Shown: in pieces, positions 56,954 to 64,000 of the stretch
Layout: the number at the start of each line of letters is the position of its first letter
How positions within the stretch are numbered: the first letter of the stretch is position 1
From: Gluconobacter vitians
GTDB lineage: Bacteria; Pseudomonadota; Alphaproteobacteria; Acetobacterales; Acetobacteraceae
DNA: 64,000 nucleotides
Assembly (NCBI RefSeq): GCF_015244565.1
Contig: NZ_JABCQG010000003.1
Span: forward strand, 62,001 to 126,000
Direction of reading: 5' to 3'
Position numbers and translations under genes: made by a program
Notes under the pieces: generated by a model
Databases searched by the model: none
What the model was told of the DNA's origin: nothing
The model's input: only the letters and a program-made list of their open reading frames with translations

Positions 56954-58708
56954 ATGACGAAAACGACAGCTCTTGATACGGACAGCCGCGTCCTGATGAA
57001 ACGCATCTGGCGCGAGGAAATGCGCCAGCATGTTGGACGGATCATATCCGTGGTTATCCTGACGGTTCTGATGGCCGGACTGACCGCGCTTTATCCCGCG
57101 GTCATCAAACGCGCCGTGGACATGTTTGCCGCGCATGATTCCCGGATTCTGTATCAGGTGCCAGCGCTGGTCGTGATTGTCACGGGGCTGAAAGCCGCCT
57201 CACAGTACGGACAGACGATCGCCGTGCAAGGGCTGGTTCTTGCCGTAATCCGTGGCCTGCAGTCCCGCATGTTCGCGCATTCCCTGCAGGCAGACGTCTC
57301 GACGATCGAGAAGGAAGCCCCGGCCAAATGGGCCGCGCGCTTCACCACGGATGCCATCTCGATCCGTGAAGCCATGATCCGGGTCGTCAATGCGCTCGGG
57401 GACGCGGTGACGGTGGTGGGTCTGGTCATTTCCATGATCGTGACAGACTGGGAACTGAGCCTGATTGCGCTCGTGCTTTATCCGGTTGCGGCGGTGCCCA
57501 TCCAGAAGCTGGGCAAGAAGGTACGCCGGGCTTCGGGCGGCATGCAGGAACAGATTGGCGAGACATCCGCCCTGCTGAACGAGAGCTTTGCCCTGGCCCG
57601 TCAGGTCCGTATCTACCGTATGGAAGACCGGGAAAGCACACGGGTCGATCAATCTCTGGACCTGCTGCATTCGGCGTTCCTGCGGATTGCAAAAGGACGT
57701 GCCCGTGTTGATCCGGTTCTTGAAGTTCTGGGCGGAGCGGCTGTGGCGGCCGTGCTGGGTTTCGCAGGCTGGCGGGCGGCGCAGGGTGGCGCGACGCTCG
57801 GAGACTTTACGGCCTTCATTGCCGCTCTTTTGACGGCATCGCGGCCGATCCGGGCCTTGGGTTCGCTCAATACCGCCCTTCAGGAAGGACTGGCCGGCCT
57901 GTCGCGCGTCTTTGCCGTGATCGACGAGCCTCCGGCAGTGATGGAACGGCCCGGCGCGATATCGCTGCCATCAGGAAAAGGCCATCTGGCCTTCCAGCAG
58001 GTCAGTTACCGTTACGAAGATGGACGGGTTGGTCTGAAGAACCTGACCTTCGATGTTCAGCCGGGAAAAACAGTGGCGCTTGTCGGCCCCAGCGGCGCAG
58101 GCAAATCCACAGCACTCTCCCTGATCCCGCGCCTGCATGATGTGAGCGAAGGCAGTATCTGTTTGGAAGGTGTGGATCTGCGGGATCTGACGCTTTCATC
58201 CCTGCGCGATGCCATTGCGTATGTCAGTCAGGATACGACCCTGTTTGACATGTCCCTGATCGAGAATATCTGGATCGGGCGGCCGTCTGCGTCGCGGATT
58301 GAAGTCGAAAAGGCCTGCGCCATGGCCGCGGTCGATTTCCTCGATAATCTGCCGTCGGGTCTGGAAACCCGGGTCGGGCCGGGCGGTCGCCGCCTTTCGG
58401 GCGGACAGCGTCAGCGCGTGGCACTTGCGCGTGCCCTGCTGCGCAATCCGCGAATTCTGCTTTTGGATGAGGCAACCAGTGCCCTGGATTCCGAAAGTGA
58501 GGCCCGCGTGCAGAAGGCACTGGCCAATCTGCGCTCAGGCCGGACAACCGTGATCGTGGCACACAGGCTCTCAACCGTGCAGGCAGCCGACCTTATCGTC
58601 GTGATGGATCATGGTGCCGTCGCCGAAGCGGGCACCCATGCGGAACTGCTCAGAAAGAACGGTCTTTATGCGCGGCTGGTGCGGACCCAGTCTCTGGCGG
58701 CGGCCTGA
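56954..58708 (+). CDS. ABC exporter, MsbA-like (fused permease and ATPase)
   Basis: A half-size ABC exporter of 584 residues that should work as a homodimer. The N-terminal six-helix membrane domain (about 30-320) resembles MsbA/lipid exporters, including the coupling segment around RIYRMEDRE. The ATPase domain has Walker A GPSGAGKS from Gly378, signature LSGGQRQR near 480, Walker B ILLLDEATSALD near 505 and the H-loop VAHRLST. The substrate is unproven: lipid A core or another lipid is the usual reading, multidrug export the alternative. Its last 43 bases overlap the 3' end of convergent rppH. Confidence 0.92.
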   Translation: MTKTTALDTDSRVLMKRIWREEMRQHVGRIISVVILTVLMAGLTALYPAVIKRAVDMFAAHDSRILYQVPALVVIVTGLKAASQYGQTIAVQGLVLAVIRGLQSRMFAHSLQADVSTIEKEAPAKWAARFTTDAISIREAMIRVVNALGDAVTVVGLVISMIVTDWELSLIALVLYPVAAVPIQKLGKKVRRASGGMQEQIGETSALLNESFALARQVRIYRMEDRESTRVDQSLDLLHSAFLRIAKGRARVDPVLEVLGGAAVAAVLGFAGWRAAQGGATLGDFTAFIAALLTASRPIRALGSLNTALQEGLAGLSRVFAVIDEPPAVMERPGAISLPSGKGHLAFQQVSYRYEDGRVGLKNLTFDVQPGKTVALVGPSGAGKSTALSLIPRLHDVSEGSICLEGVDLRDLTLSSLRDAIAYVSQDTTLFDMSLIENIWIGRPSASRIEVEKACAMAAVDFLDNLPSGLETRVGPGGRRLSGGQRQRVALARALLRNPRILLLDEATSALDSESEARVQKALANLRSGRTTVIVAHRLSTVQAADLIVVMDHGAVAEAGTHAELLRKNGLYARLVRTQSLAAA

Positions 58709-59178
58709 AACAGGGCCTTCAGTTCCGGAATCAGCGCGGCATAGAGATCTTTCTTGAAGCCCAGATTGCGCTCCAGCAGCTCTGTCGGCTCGACCCATTC
58801 CCAAGTGTCGAATTCCGCCGGATCATGAAGGTCCAGACGGATATCAGCATCCTGACCTTCATAACCCATCACGAACCATTTCTGGGTCTGCCCCCGAAAG
58901 CGGCCACCAAGAGCCTTTCCCATCAGAGCCTGCGGCAGGTCATAGGAAAGCCAGCCTTCACGCTCTGCCAGAATACAGGCGTTCCGCGTTCCGATTTCCT
59001 CTTCCATTTCCCGCAATGCAGCGACTTCGGGTGTCTCCCCATCATCAATGCCGCCCTGCGGACACTGCCAAACATCGCCTGGAAGATCCGTCCGGCGGGC
59101 AATGAACAGTTTGCCATCGCGGTTGAAGAGGGCAATGCCCACATTCGGGCGATAGGGCAGGGTCTGGGGATCGATCAC
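58666..59178 (-). CDS. rppH: RNA pyrophosphohydrolase (Nudix)
   Basis: Removes pyrophosphate from 5'-triphosphate RNA, starting 5'-end-dependent mRNA decay. It is 170 residues. The complete Nudix box runs from Gly42 to Thr64 (GGIDDGETPEVAALREMEEE) with the catalytic glutamates. The start YRPNVGIALFNRDGKLFIAR and DVWQCPQGGI are typical of RppH/NudH. GTG 59178 overlaps the stop of the upstream YibQ-like gene (GTGA). Its 3' end overlaps the ABC exporter on the other strand by 43 bases. Confidence 0.95.
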   Translation of the reverse strand: MIDPQTLPYRPNVGIALFNRDGKLFIARRTDLPGDVWQCPQGGIDDGETPEVAALREMEEEIGTRNACILAEREGWLSYDLPQALMGKALGGRFRGQTQKWFVMGYEGQDADIRLDLHDPAEFDTWEWVEPTELLERNLGFKKDLYAALIPELKALFQAAARDWVRTSRA

Positions 59179-60344
59179 AAAGGAGCTCCCTGGCTGGAGG
59201 GTGAAAGATTGGCCGCCTGATCATTGCTGATACCGCTATCCGCGAAAGCCGAAGGGGGCACCAGCACAAAGCGGGCTGCCGCAGGTCCCTTGAGCCAGTT
59301 CGCCAGACGATCGATCATGACAGGTGTGACCGGTCCAACCATCAGCAGTATTTTTGCAGGTTTCCCATCCTGAGGCAGCAGGGCCGCGAGCCTGTTGTCC
59401 AGAGTGGTCGCGTCCGTATCCCCATCAATCCAGGCTGTTGCCGTCATGCCGCGTGTCCGGCGGCCATCCTGTGCTGAACCTGCCAGATACAGCAGGCCCT
59501 TACTGCTGATGATATTGGCGATCGGTGAAAAATCCGGAGAGGTCGCATAGCCACCGCCGGGCTGGTCATCCCCGTTTTCGGACGCATCCGTCAGGCCTTC
59601 CGCACCCGCCGCACGGGACAGGCACCATTCCAGTTCACGCTGGTCATCAGCAGCCGAGTTCCCATATCCAAGCGCATGCGGACCTTCATCGACCCGCTCG
59701 GGATGCGCACTCTGCATCGGCAGGGTGACATAGACTTCCCGATGGCTGGCATGTGCCCGCGCAATCACGTCACTGATATTGCTGACATACGGCGAAACGC
59801 CCACAGCGACAGGCGCGGGAATACGCGACAGCACGTCATAGGTCAGAGCGTCGGAATATCCGAACCCCTGCAACACGATCGCGATAGCGGTTTTGTCCGT
59901 CGGAAGGGTAACCGGAGCCGGGCTGACAACTGCCGGTGAATTGGGTGCGGCAGGTGACGTAACCGGCGGAAGGGATTGTTGTGCAACAGCGTTTGGATCT
60001 GCCTTGGGCTCCACCACATCAGTCGTGGCCGGAGGTGCCGCGGTAGAAGATCCCGCCGAATGAGAGGCCTCCTGTACCGGCTGAGTCTCAACCGTTTTTA
60101 CAGCAGGGGCGGCATCATTCGGGAGCGGTGTGGAAGCAATTGAAGACTCGGTGTGAGCGGGAACGGCAGGCCTGGCTGGTGGCGTTGCTTTCGCGACGAC
60201 CGCAGGTTTGCGCTGATGCAGCAGAAATGCCGTTGCGCCTGCCCCTCCCGCCAGGAGGACAGCCCAGAACGCGATCAGAAGGCGTCCGATAACAGGAAGT
60301 CGTTGCCAGAGCCCTGGTCGGCTGGAGGCGGGACGGTTCTGCAC
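59175..60344 (-). CDS. YibQ-like divergent polysaccharide deacetylase, active-site residues missing
   Basis: A membrane-anchored periplasmic protein of 389 residues. GTG 60344 was chosen because AAGGA lies upstream and it falls just after the protease stop; a start at 60476 would overlap the protease by over 100 bases. One helix (IAFWAVLLAGGAGATAFLLH) is followed by a Pro/Ala/Val-rich linker of about 120 residues and a PF04748-type domain (IAIVLQGFGYSDALTYDVLS, then EVYVTLPMQS). The usual metal ligands are absent: family IDDxG reads VLQGFG, GHE reads SHRE, and the NNHxGS motif is missing. Probably a structural or regulatory pseudo-enzyme. Confidence 0.82.
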   Translation of the reverse strand: MQNRPASSRPGLWQRLPVIGRLLIAFWAVLLAGGAGATAFLLHQRKPAVVAKATPPARPAVPAHTESSIASTPLPNDAAPAVKTVETQPVQEASHSAGSSTAAPPATTDVVEPKADPNAVAQQSLPPVTSPAAPNSPAVVSPAPVTLPTDKTAIAIVLQGFGYSDALTYDVLSRIPAPVAVGVSPYVSNISDVIARAHASHREVYVTLPMQSAHPERVDEGPHALGYGNSAADDQRELEWCLSRAAGAEGLTDASENGDDQPGGGYATSPDFSPIANIISSKGLLYLAGSAQDGRRTRGMTATAWIDGDTDATTLDNRLAALLPQDGKPAKILLMVGPVTPVMIDRLANWLKGPAAARFVLVPPSAFADSGISNDQAANLSPSSQGAPL

Positions 60345-60369
60345 GATCCGGGATGTCCTTTTTTGGTTT

Positions 60370-61830
60370 TTAGTGATGCGCTTCAGGCGGCTTGGGGGAG
60401 GCGGGAGGTGTGGAAGCCTTGACCTCGGTCGCAGGCGCAGTCGCCGGGGCCGGGTTCGAAAGCCCTGCCATGGCATTGATCACCTTGATCGCCTGCTGAA
60501 GCTGGAAATCGGTTGCAGGTTTTGTGGCATCGAATGCGGGCCAGCTGGCATCCGGCATCTTCGGAATGGACTTCGCGATCGGCGGAATGTCGGTGCGCGG
60601 CGTCTCGTTCGTCCGGTTGCCGCCGATATTCGTCAGGATATGGGACAGATCGGCCTCACGATAACCATAGGCATCGTCATCCTTGGTCTCAGCCACGGGA
60701 ATATCAGGCGTAATGCCCAGGCCCTGGATGGAGCGCCCGGACGGCGTATAATAACGCGCTGTCGTCAGACGCACTGCTCCCTGATCACCGATGGGGATGA
60801 GAGTCTGGACCGAGCCTTTGCCGAAGGTCTTTTCGCCAAGGATGATGGCGCGGTGATGATCCTTCAGGGCGCCGGCCACGATTTCACTGGCCGAAGCCGA
60901 GCCACCATTCGTCAGGACGACGATCGGCAGGCCATTAGTGATGTCCGTGCCCTTTGCATCCCAGCGCTGGTTGTTCTCAGCATGACGGCCACGGATCGAG
61001 ACGATTTCACCGTCCTTGATGAAGTCGTCCGAAACGGCAATGGCCTGATCGAGCTTGCCGCCCGGATTGGAGCGCAGGTCAAGGATGATGCCGGTCAGCT
61101 TGCCGCCTGGCGCCTTGGTGGCCTGAGCCTTGAGCTTGTCGAAGGCGGCATGCATGGCGCTTTCGAGATCATCATCGAACTCGGTCAGGCGGATATAGCC
61201 CGTGCTGCCATACAGCGCAGATTTCACGATCTGGACGTGCACGATCTCACGCGTCATGTCGAAGGTGAGCGTCTTGCCGGTCTTGGGGCGCACGATCGTC
61301 AGGCTGATTTTTGTGCCCGGATCACCACGCATTTTACGAACGGCCTGATCGAGCGTCAGGTCATCAATGCTCTTGTGGTCCACCATCGTGATGAAATCGC
61401 CGGGCTGGATGCCCGCGCGTGCAGCCGGGGTGCCGTCGATCGGGGAGACGACGCGGACGTGGCCCGATTCACCCTGAACCTGAAGACCCAGCCCGCCGAA
61501 TTTGCCCGAAATCTCGGTCTGCATGTCGTGGAACTGGGCCGCGGTCATGTAGGACGAATGGGGATCGAGATTTCCGACCATTCCATCGAGCGCGTTATTG
61601 ATCAGATCCTTGTCGGAGACGGGGTGGACATATTCCGCCTTCACTACGTCCATGACCGTTCCCAGCAGCGTCAGCAGACGGACGGTTTCCGCGCTGTTGT
61701 CATGGGAGATTTCACGGGCGAGGGCTGCGCCCGGAAAGTCGCCGGAGCCAGCAAGACGCAGGGCGCCCGGTCCGACGGCCAGTCCGGCCAGAAAGGCGGT
61801 GCCCAGCAACAGGCCACTGCGAAACTTCAT
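60370..61830 (-). CDS. S41 family carboxy-terminal processing protease (CtpA-like)
   Basis: A periplasmic serine protease of 486 residues with an N-terminal signal anchor (LLLGTAFLAGLAVGPGALRL). A PDZ domain spans about 105-190 (KFGGLGLQVQGESGHV, then GTPAARAGIQPGDFITMVD), followed by the catalytic core LRSNPGGKLDQAI. The catalytic Ser is in GGSASASE, with the Lys of FGKG 25 residues later and Gln four after that, as in CtpB. The tail is Pro/Ala-rich. GGAG lies six bases before the ATG. Such proteases trim envelope proteins and control murein hydrolases, which fits the adjacent EnvC-like gene. Confidence 0.93.
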   Translation of the reverse strand: MKFRSGLLLGTAFLAGLAVGPGALRLAGSGDFPGAALAREISHDNSAETVRLLTLLGTVMDVVKAEYVHPVSDKDLINNALDGMVGNLDPHSSYMTAAQFHDMQTEISGKFGGLGLQVQGESGHVRVVSPIDGTPAARAGIQPGDFITMVDHKSIDDLTLDQAVRKMRGDPGTKISLTIVRPKTGKTLTFDMTREIVHVQIVKSALYGSTGYIRLTEFDDDLESAMHAAFDKLKAQATKAPGGKLTGIILDLRSNPGGKLDQAIAVSDDFIKDGEIVSIRGRHAENNQRWDAKGTDITNGLPIVVLTNGGSASASEIVAGALKDHHRAIILGEKTFGKGSVQTLIPIGDQGAVRLTTARYYTPSGRSIQGLGITPDIPVAETKDDDAYGYREADLSHILTNIGGNRTNETPRTDIPPIAKSIPKMPDASWPAFDATKPATDFQLQQAIKVINAMAGLSNPAPATAPATEVKASTPPASPKPPEAHH

Positions 61831-61960
61831 GTGATCTCCATCCTCGGGAACGAAGGAACGTCCTGACCTGTCATTACCTGTTAAGGCAGGCTTAGCCGGT
61901 TCAGGTTGCCAAATTACTAAGAAATGATCCTACAAGGTCAGACGCGCTCGGCAAACCGGA

Positions 61961-63262
61961 TCATAGGAACGGAGCAGGACTGACGACCTGCGTGCCATGC
62001 CGGAGCTGGACAAAAAGCATCCCGTCGGCCGCAGGCATCTGGCCGAGTGTGGCAGCTTTCCTGATGCTTTGGCCACCCGAAACATTCAGTTGTCCCAGTC
62101 CGGAAAGTACGAAGCGGTAATTCCGCCCGCAGTCCAGGATCAGCATCTGTCCGAAGGAGCGGAAGGGACCGGCAAATTCGACTCGGCCCGTGCAAGGGGC
62201 CTGTACGGGCGCGGAGGAGAGGGCCGCATAGGTGATGCCAGTTGCGGGACCAGCTTCCGTCGTCTGGCCCCAGCGGACGGAAACATGACCTGAGACGGGG
62301 GCATGGCCACTGCCGCTTGAGACGCCCTGTCCGGCCGAAGACAGGGCCTGGGCCTGCGACCGTGCATGGCGGGCGCGTTCGAGCTGGTGCTGCCGGGCCA
62401 GAGCAGCAGCTTCCTTTTCCAGTTCGGCGCGGGCCTGGGCTTCCTGCCGGACAAGCGTGTCGATTTCGGCGGACAGATCCGCTGCGGCCTGCATGGCGTC
62501 GGCAACGGCCTTGCGGGCTTTCTGGGCGCCCTGATCCGCGACGGCTTCCTGGCGTGCTGCAACTTTGGTCCGGGCTGCGGCTGCATTGCGCTCGCGGGTC
62601 TGCTGCGCAAGCAGGTCTGCGAGTTCTTTCTGTCGGTTGTCCAGATCGACACCGATGGCATGGAGTTCGTCTTCGCGGGACTGCAATGCCTGCGCCCGCT
62701 GCTGGGTCAGGCGCGAGAAACCACCAAGAACGGACAGTGCCGTTACGCTTTCGGACGCTGTTTCAGGCGAGGCCAGCAGTGCCGCATCCGGTGCGATGGA
62801 TAGGCGGGCTGCGACGGGAAGCAGGGGCTGAAGCGCATCATTCTGGTGGCGAATATCTGCTTCAACAGTCGCCCGCTTGTCCATCAGTTCCGCAATATTG
62901 GCCTTGAGTGCAAGAATACGGCTCTGGGTCGTGTCCACGGCAGACTGTGCCGTATGGGTCTGGGCCGTGAAGGCAAGGGTGCGTGCGTTGTCCTGACGGG
63001 CTTTTGCTTCGGCCTGTGCCGAGGCGATCTGTTTTGCCTTCAGGACCGCAGCTTCATCCGCCTGCCGTTTTTCCAGAGCTCTGCGCGCGGCCTGGGCACG
63101 GGCGAGGGCTTTCTGTCCCTCGCTGGGCGCGGCGACCGCCGGTTTTTCTGTATGGCGGGTGTGATGATGGGACGCGTGATGCGCTGCCGCCCAGCCGGGC
63201 GACAGGACCAGAACGAGCGGCAGAAACGGCCGTAGATCAGGCGCTTTCAAGCAGGGAAACAC
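61961..63262 (-). CDS. EnvC-like murein hydrolase activator with degenerate LytM domain
   Basis: A periplasmic protein of up to 433 residues. A signal peptide (LRPFLPLVLVLSPGWAAA) is followed by long coiled-coil stretches rich in Ala, Gln, Arg and Glu (about 50-310), then a C-terminal LytM/M23 fold (GRVEFAGPFRSFGQMLILDC to VVSPAPFL). Zinc ligands are gone: HG is CG, and HLHFE reads LFVQLRH. It should therefore activate amidases rather than cut peptidoglycan, like EnvC. The start is uncertain: GTG 63262 overlaps gpmI by 26 bases; TTG 63250 is also possible. gpmI-envC adjacency is shared with enterobacteria. Confidence 0.85.
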   Translation of the reverse strand: MFPCLKAPDLRPFLPLVLVLSPGWAAAHHASHHHTRHTEKPAVAAPSEGQKALARAQAARRALEKRQADEAAVLKAKQIASAQAEAKARQDNARTLAFTAQTHTAQSAVDTTQSRILALKANIAELMDKRATVEADIRHQNDALQPLLPVAARLSIAPDAALLASPETASESVTALSVLGGFSRLTQQRAQALQSREDELHAIGVDLDNRQKELADLLAQQTRERNAAAARTKVAARQEAVADQGAQKARKAVADAMQAAADLSAEIDTLVRQEAQARAELEKEAAALARQHQLERARHARSQAQALSSAGQGVSSGSGHAPVSGHVSVRWGQTTEAGPATGITYAALSSAPVQAPCTGRVEFAGPFRSFGQMLILDCGRNYRFVLSGLGQLNVSGGQSIRKAATLGQMPAADGMLFVQLRHGTQVVSPAPFL

Positions 63263-64000
63263 CCGTCATGGCTTCAGGCTGTTTCACGCCCATCAGGGCC
63301 AGCATGGTGGGAGCCAGATCAGCCAGACGGCCGTCATGGATGGTCCGGCCGTCCGCATGTGCCAGAATGACAGGCACGACGTTCAGCGTGTGAGACGTGT
63401 GTGCACCGCCCGTCACGGGATCGCGCATGGTCTCGCAGTTGCCGTGATCCGCTGTGACAAGCAGGCTGCCGCCTGCCTTGACGATGGCGTCGTTGATGCG
63501 GCCCAGCCCCTGATCGACGGTCTCACAGGCCTTGATGGCGGCGGACAGGGAGCCGGTATGGCCGACCATGTCCGGATTGGCGAAGTTCAGCACGATCATG
63601 TCGAATTTGCCGCTTTCGATGGCGGCAACGGCCTTGTCCGTCAGCTCTGGGGCGGACATTTCGGGCTGCAGATCATAGGTCGCGACTTTGGGGGACGGGA
63701 CCAGAATGCGCTCTTCGCCTTCGAACTGCACTTCGCGACCGCCATTCAGGAAGTAGGTGACGTGCGGGTATTTTTCCGTCTCCGCCATGCGAAGCTGTGT
63801 CTTGCCGGCTTTGGACACGACATCGCCCAGCAGGTCGTCAAGCGAGACCTTGGCAAACAGGACGCTCATATGTGGGGCCAGATGGTCGGAATAGCGCGAC
63901 ATGCCGCAGACGGACGCGAACTTCACTTTCCGGCCGCTGTCGTAATCCGCAAAATCGGGCAGGACGAGGACGTCCAGAAGCTGGCGGATGCGGTCTGCGC
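63237..64000 (-). CDS. gpmI: 2,3-bisphosphoglycerate-independent phosphoglycerate mutase, C-terminal part
   Basis: Glycolytic/gluconeogenic enzyme interconverting 3- and 2-phosphoglycerate with two manganese ions. Only the C-terminal half is in the window; the frame stays open past the right edge (upstream residues read LLDVLVLPDFADYDSGRKVK). The metal-binding motifs NFANPDMVGHTG and TADHGNCE, and the C-terminal end ALMGVKQPEAMTGVSLL, identify the alkaline-phosphatase-like iPGM. It overlaps the following EnvC-like gene. Confidence 0.95.
   Translation of the reverse strand, partial: ADRIRQLLDVLVLPDFADYDSGRKVKFASVCGMSRYSDHLAPHMSVLFAKVSLDDLLGDVVSKAGKTQLRMAETEKYPHVTYFLNGGREVQFEGEERILVPSPKVATYDLQPEMSAPELTDKAVAAIESGKFDMIVLNFANPDMVGHTGSLSAAIKACETVDQGLGRINDAIVKAGGSLLVTADHGNCETMRDPVTGGAHTSHTLNVVPVILAHADGRTIHDGRLADLAPTMLALMGVKQPEAMTGVSLLESA

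Noticed and set aside
59175-60476. Longer start of the YibQ-like gene at 60476
   Set aside because: It would overlap the protease by 107 bases and add a basic, Pro/Arg/Leu-rich stretch unlike a signal anchor; GTG 60344 has a ribosome-binding site and the proper anchor position.

Overview
The window looks like a chromosomal segment of an alphaproteobacterium of the Acetobacteraceae, most like Gluconobacter. This is inferred from protein style, a short-LID adenylate kinase, a CcrM-type GANTC methylase, the secY-adk-rpsM-rpsK-rpoA-rplQ order without rpsD, and a polyol-type MFS carrier beside the ribosomal genes. No database search was possible. The DNA is moderately GC-rich. Many long mirror reading frames lie antisense to the ribosomal genes and are not genes. 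I see no tRNA or rRNA genes, insertion sequences, prophage or CRISPR array.

Layout. (1) 1-4514: end of a tripartite RND efflux operon (permease cut by the window edge, HlyD-type adaptor, NodT-type outer-membrane lipoprotein). (2) 4614-32697: a near-continuous ribosomal/transcription superoperon on the + strand: rplK-rplA-rplJ-rplL-rpoB-rpoC, rpsL-rpsG-tuf, the S10 cluster (rpsJ to rpsQ), the spc cluster (rplN to secY), adk, then rpsM-rpsK-rpoA-rplQ, closed by a strong intrinsic terminator. secE-nusG are not upstream of rplK, and fusA is missing between rpsG and tuf. Several junctions carry perfect stem-loops, and there are long structured leaders before rplJ, rpsL and rpoA. (3) 33038-34910: a polyol-permease-type MFS transporter and two small membrane proteins, the second a DUF1328 protein of 56 residues. 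(4) 34973-44375, minus strand: a complete MdtABC-type RND pump with two different permeases plus its own NodT-type outer-membrane factor. (5) 44591-47515: a CsbD-type stress protein behind a sequence matching the EcfG general-stress promoter consensus, a GYF-domain membrane protein, and the rnhB-ccrM operon behind a cluster of four GANTC sites, the target of CcrM itself. (6) 47588-55029, minus strand: a small secreted ankyrin-like protein, then a four-gene MoxR ATPase / DUF58 / DUF4159 / vWA membrane cluster of unknown function. (7) 55104-58708: DUF1285 protein, CCA-adding enzyme and an MsbA-like ABC exporter. (8) 58666-64000, minus strand: gpmI (partial), an EnvC-like murein hydrolase activator, a CtpA-type S41 protease, a YibQ-like pseudo-deacetylase and rppH. 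This resembles the gpmM-envC-yibQ neighbourhood of enterobacteria with a protease and an RNA 5'-pyrophosphohydrolase added.

How it works together: most of the window is growth machinery (translation, RNA polymerase, Sec export, nucleotide balance). It is flanked by two independent multidrug-type efflux systems and followed by envelope maintenance, cell-cycle DNA methylation and stress genes. No single cassette is obviously new to science. The best leads are regulatory: GANTC sites clustered before ccrM, a general-stress promoter before csbD, a ribosome-binding site embedded in the csbD terminator, and the set of inter-gene stem-loops in the ribosomal operons. The vWA/DUF4159/DUF58/MoxR cluster is the least understood protein system here.
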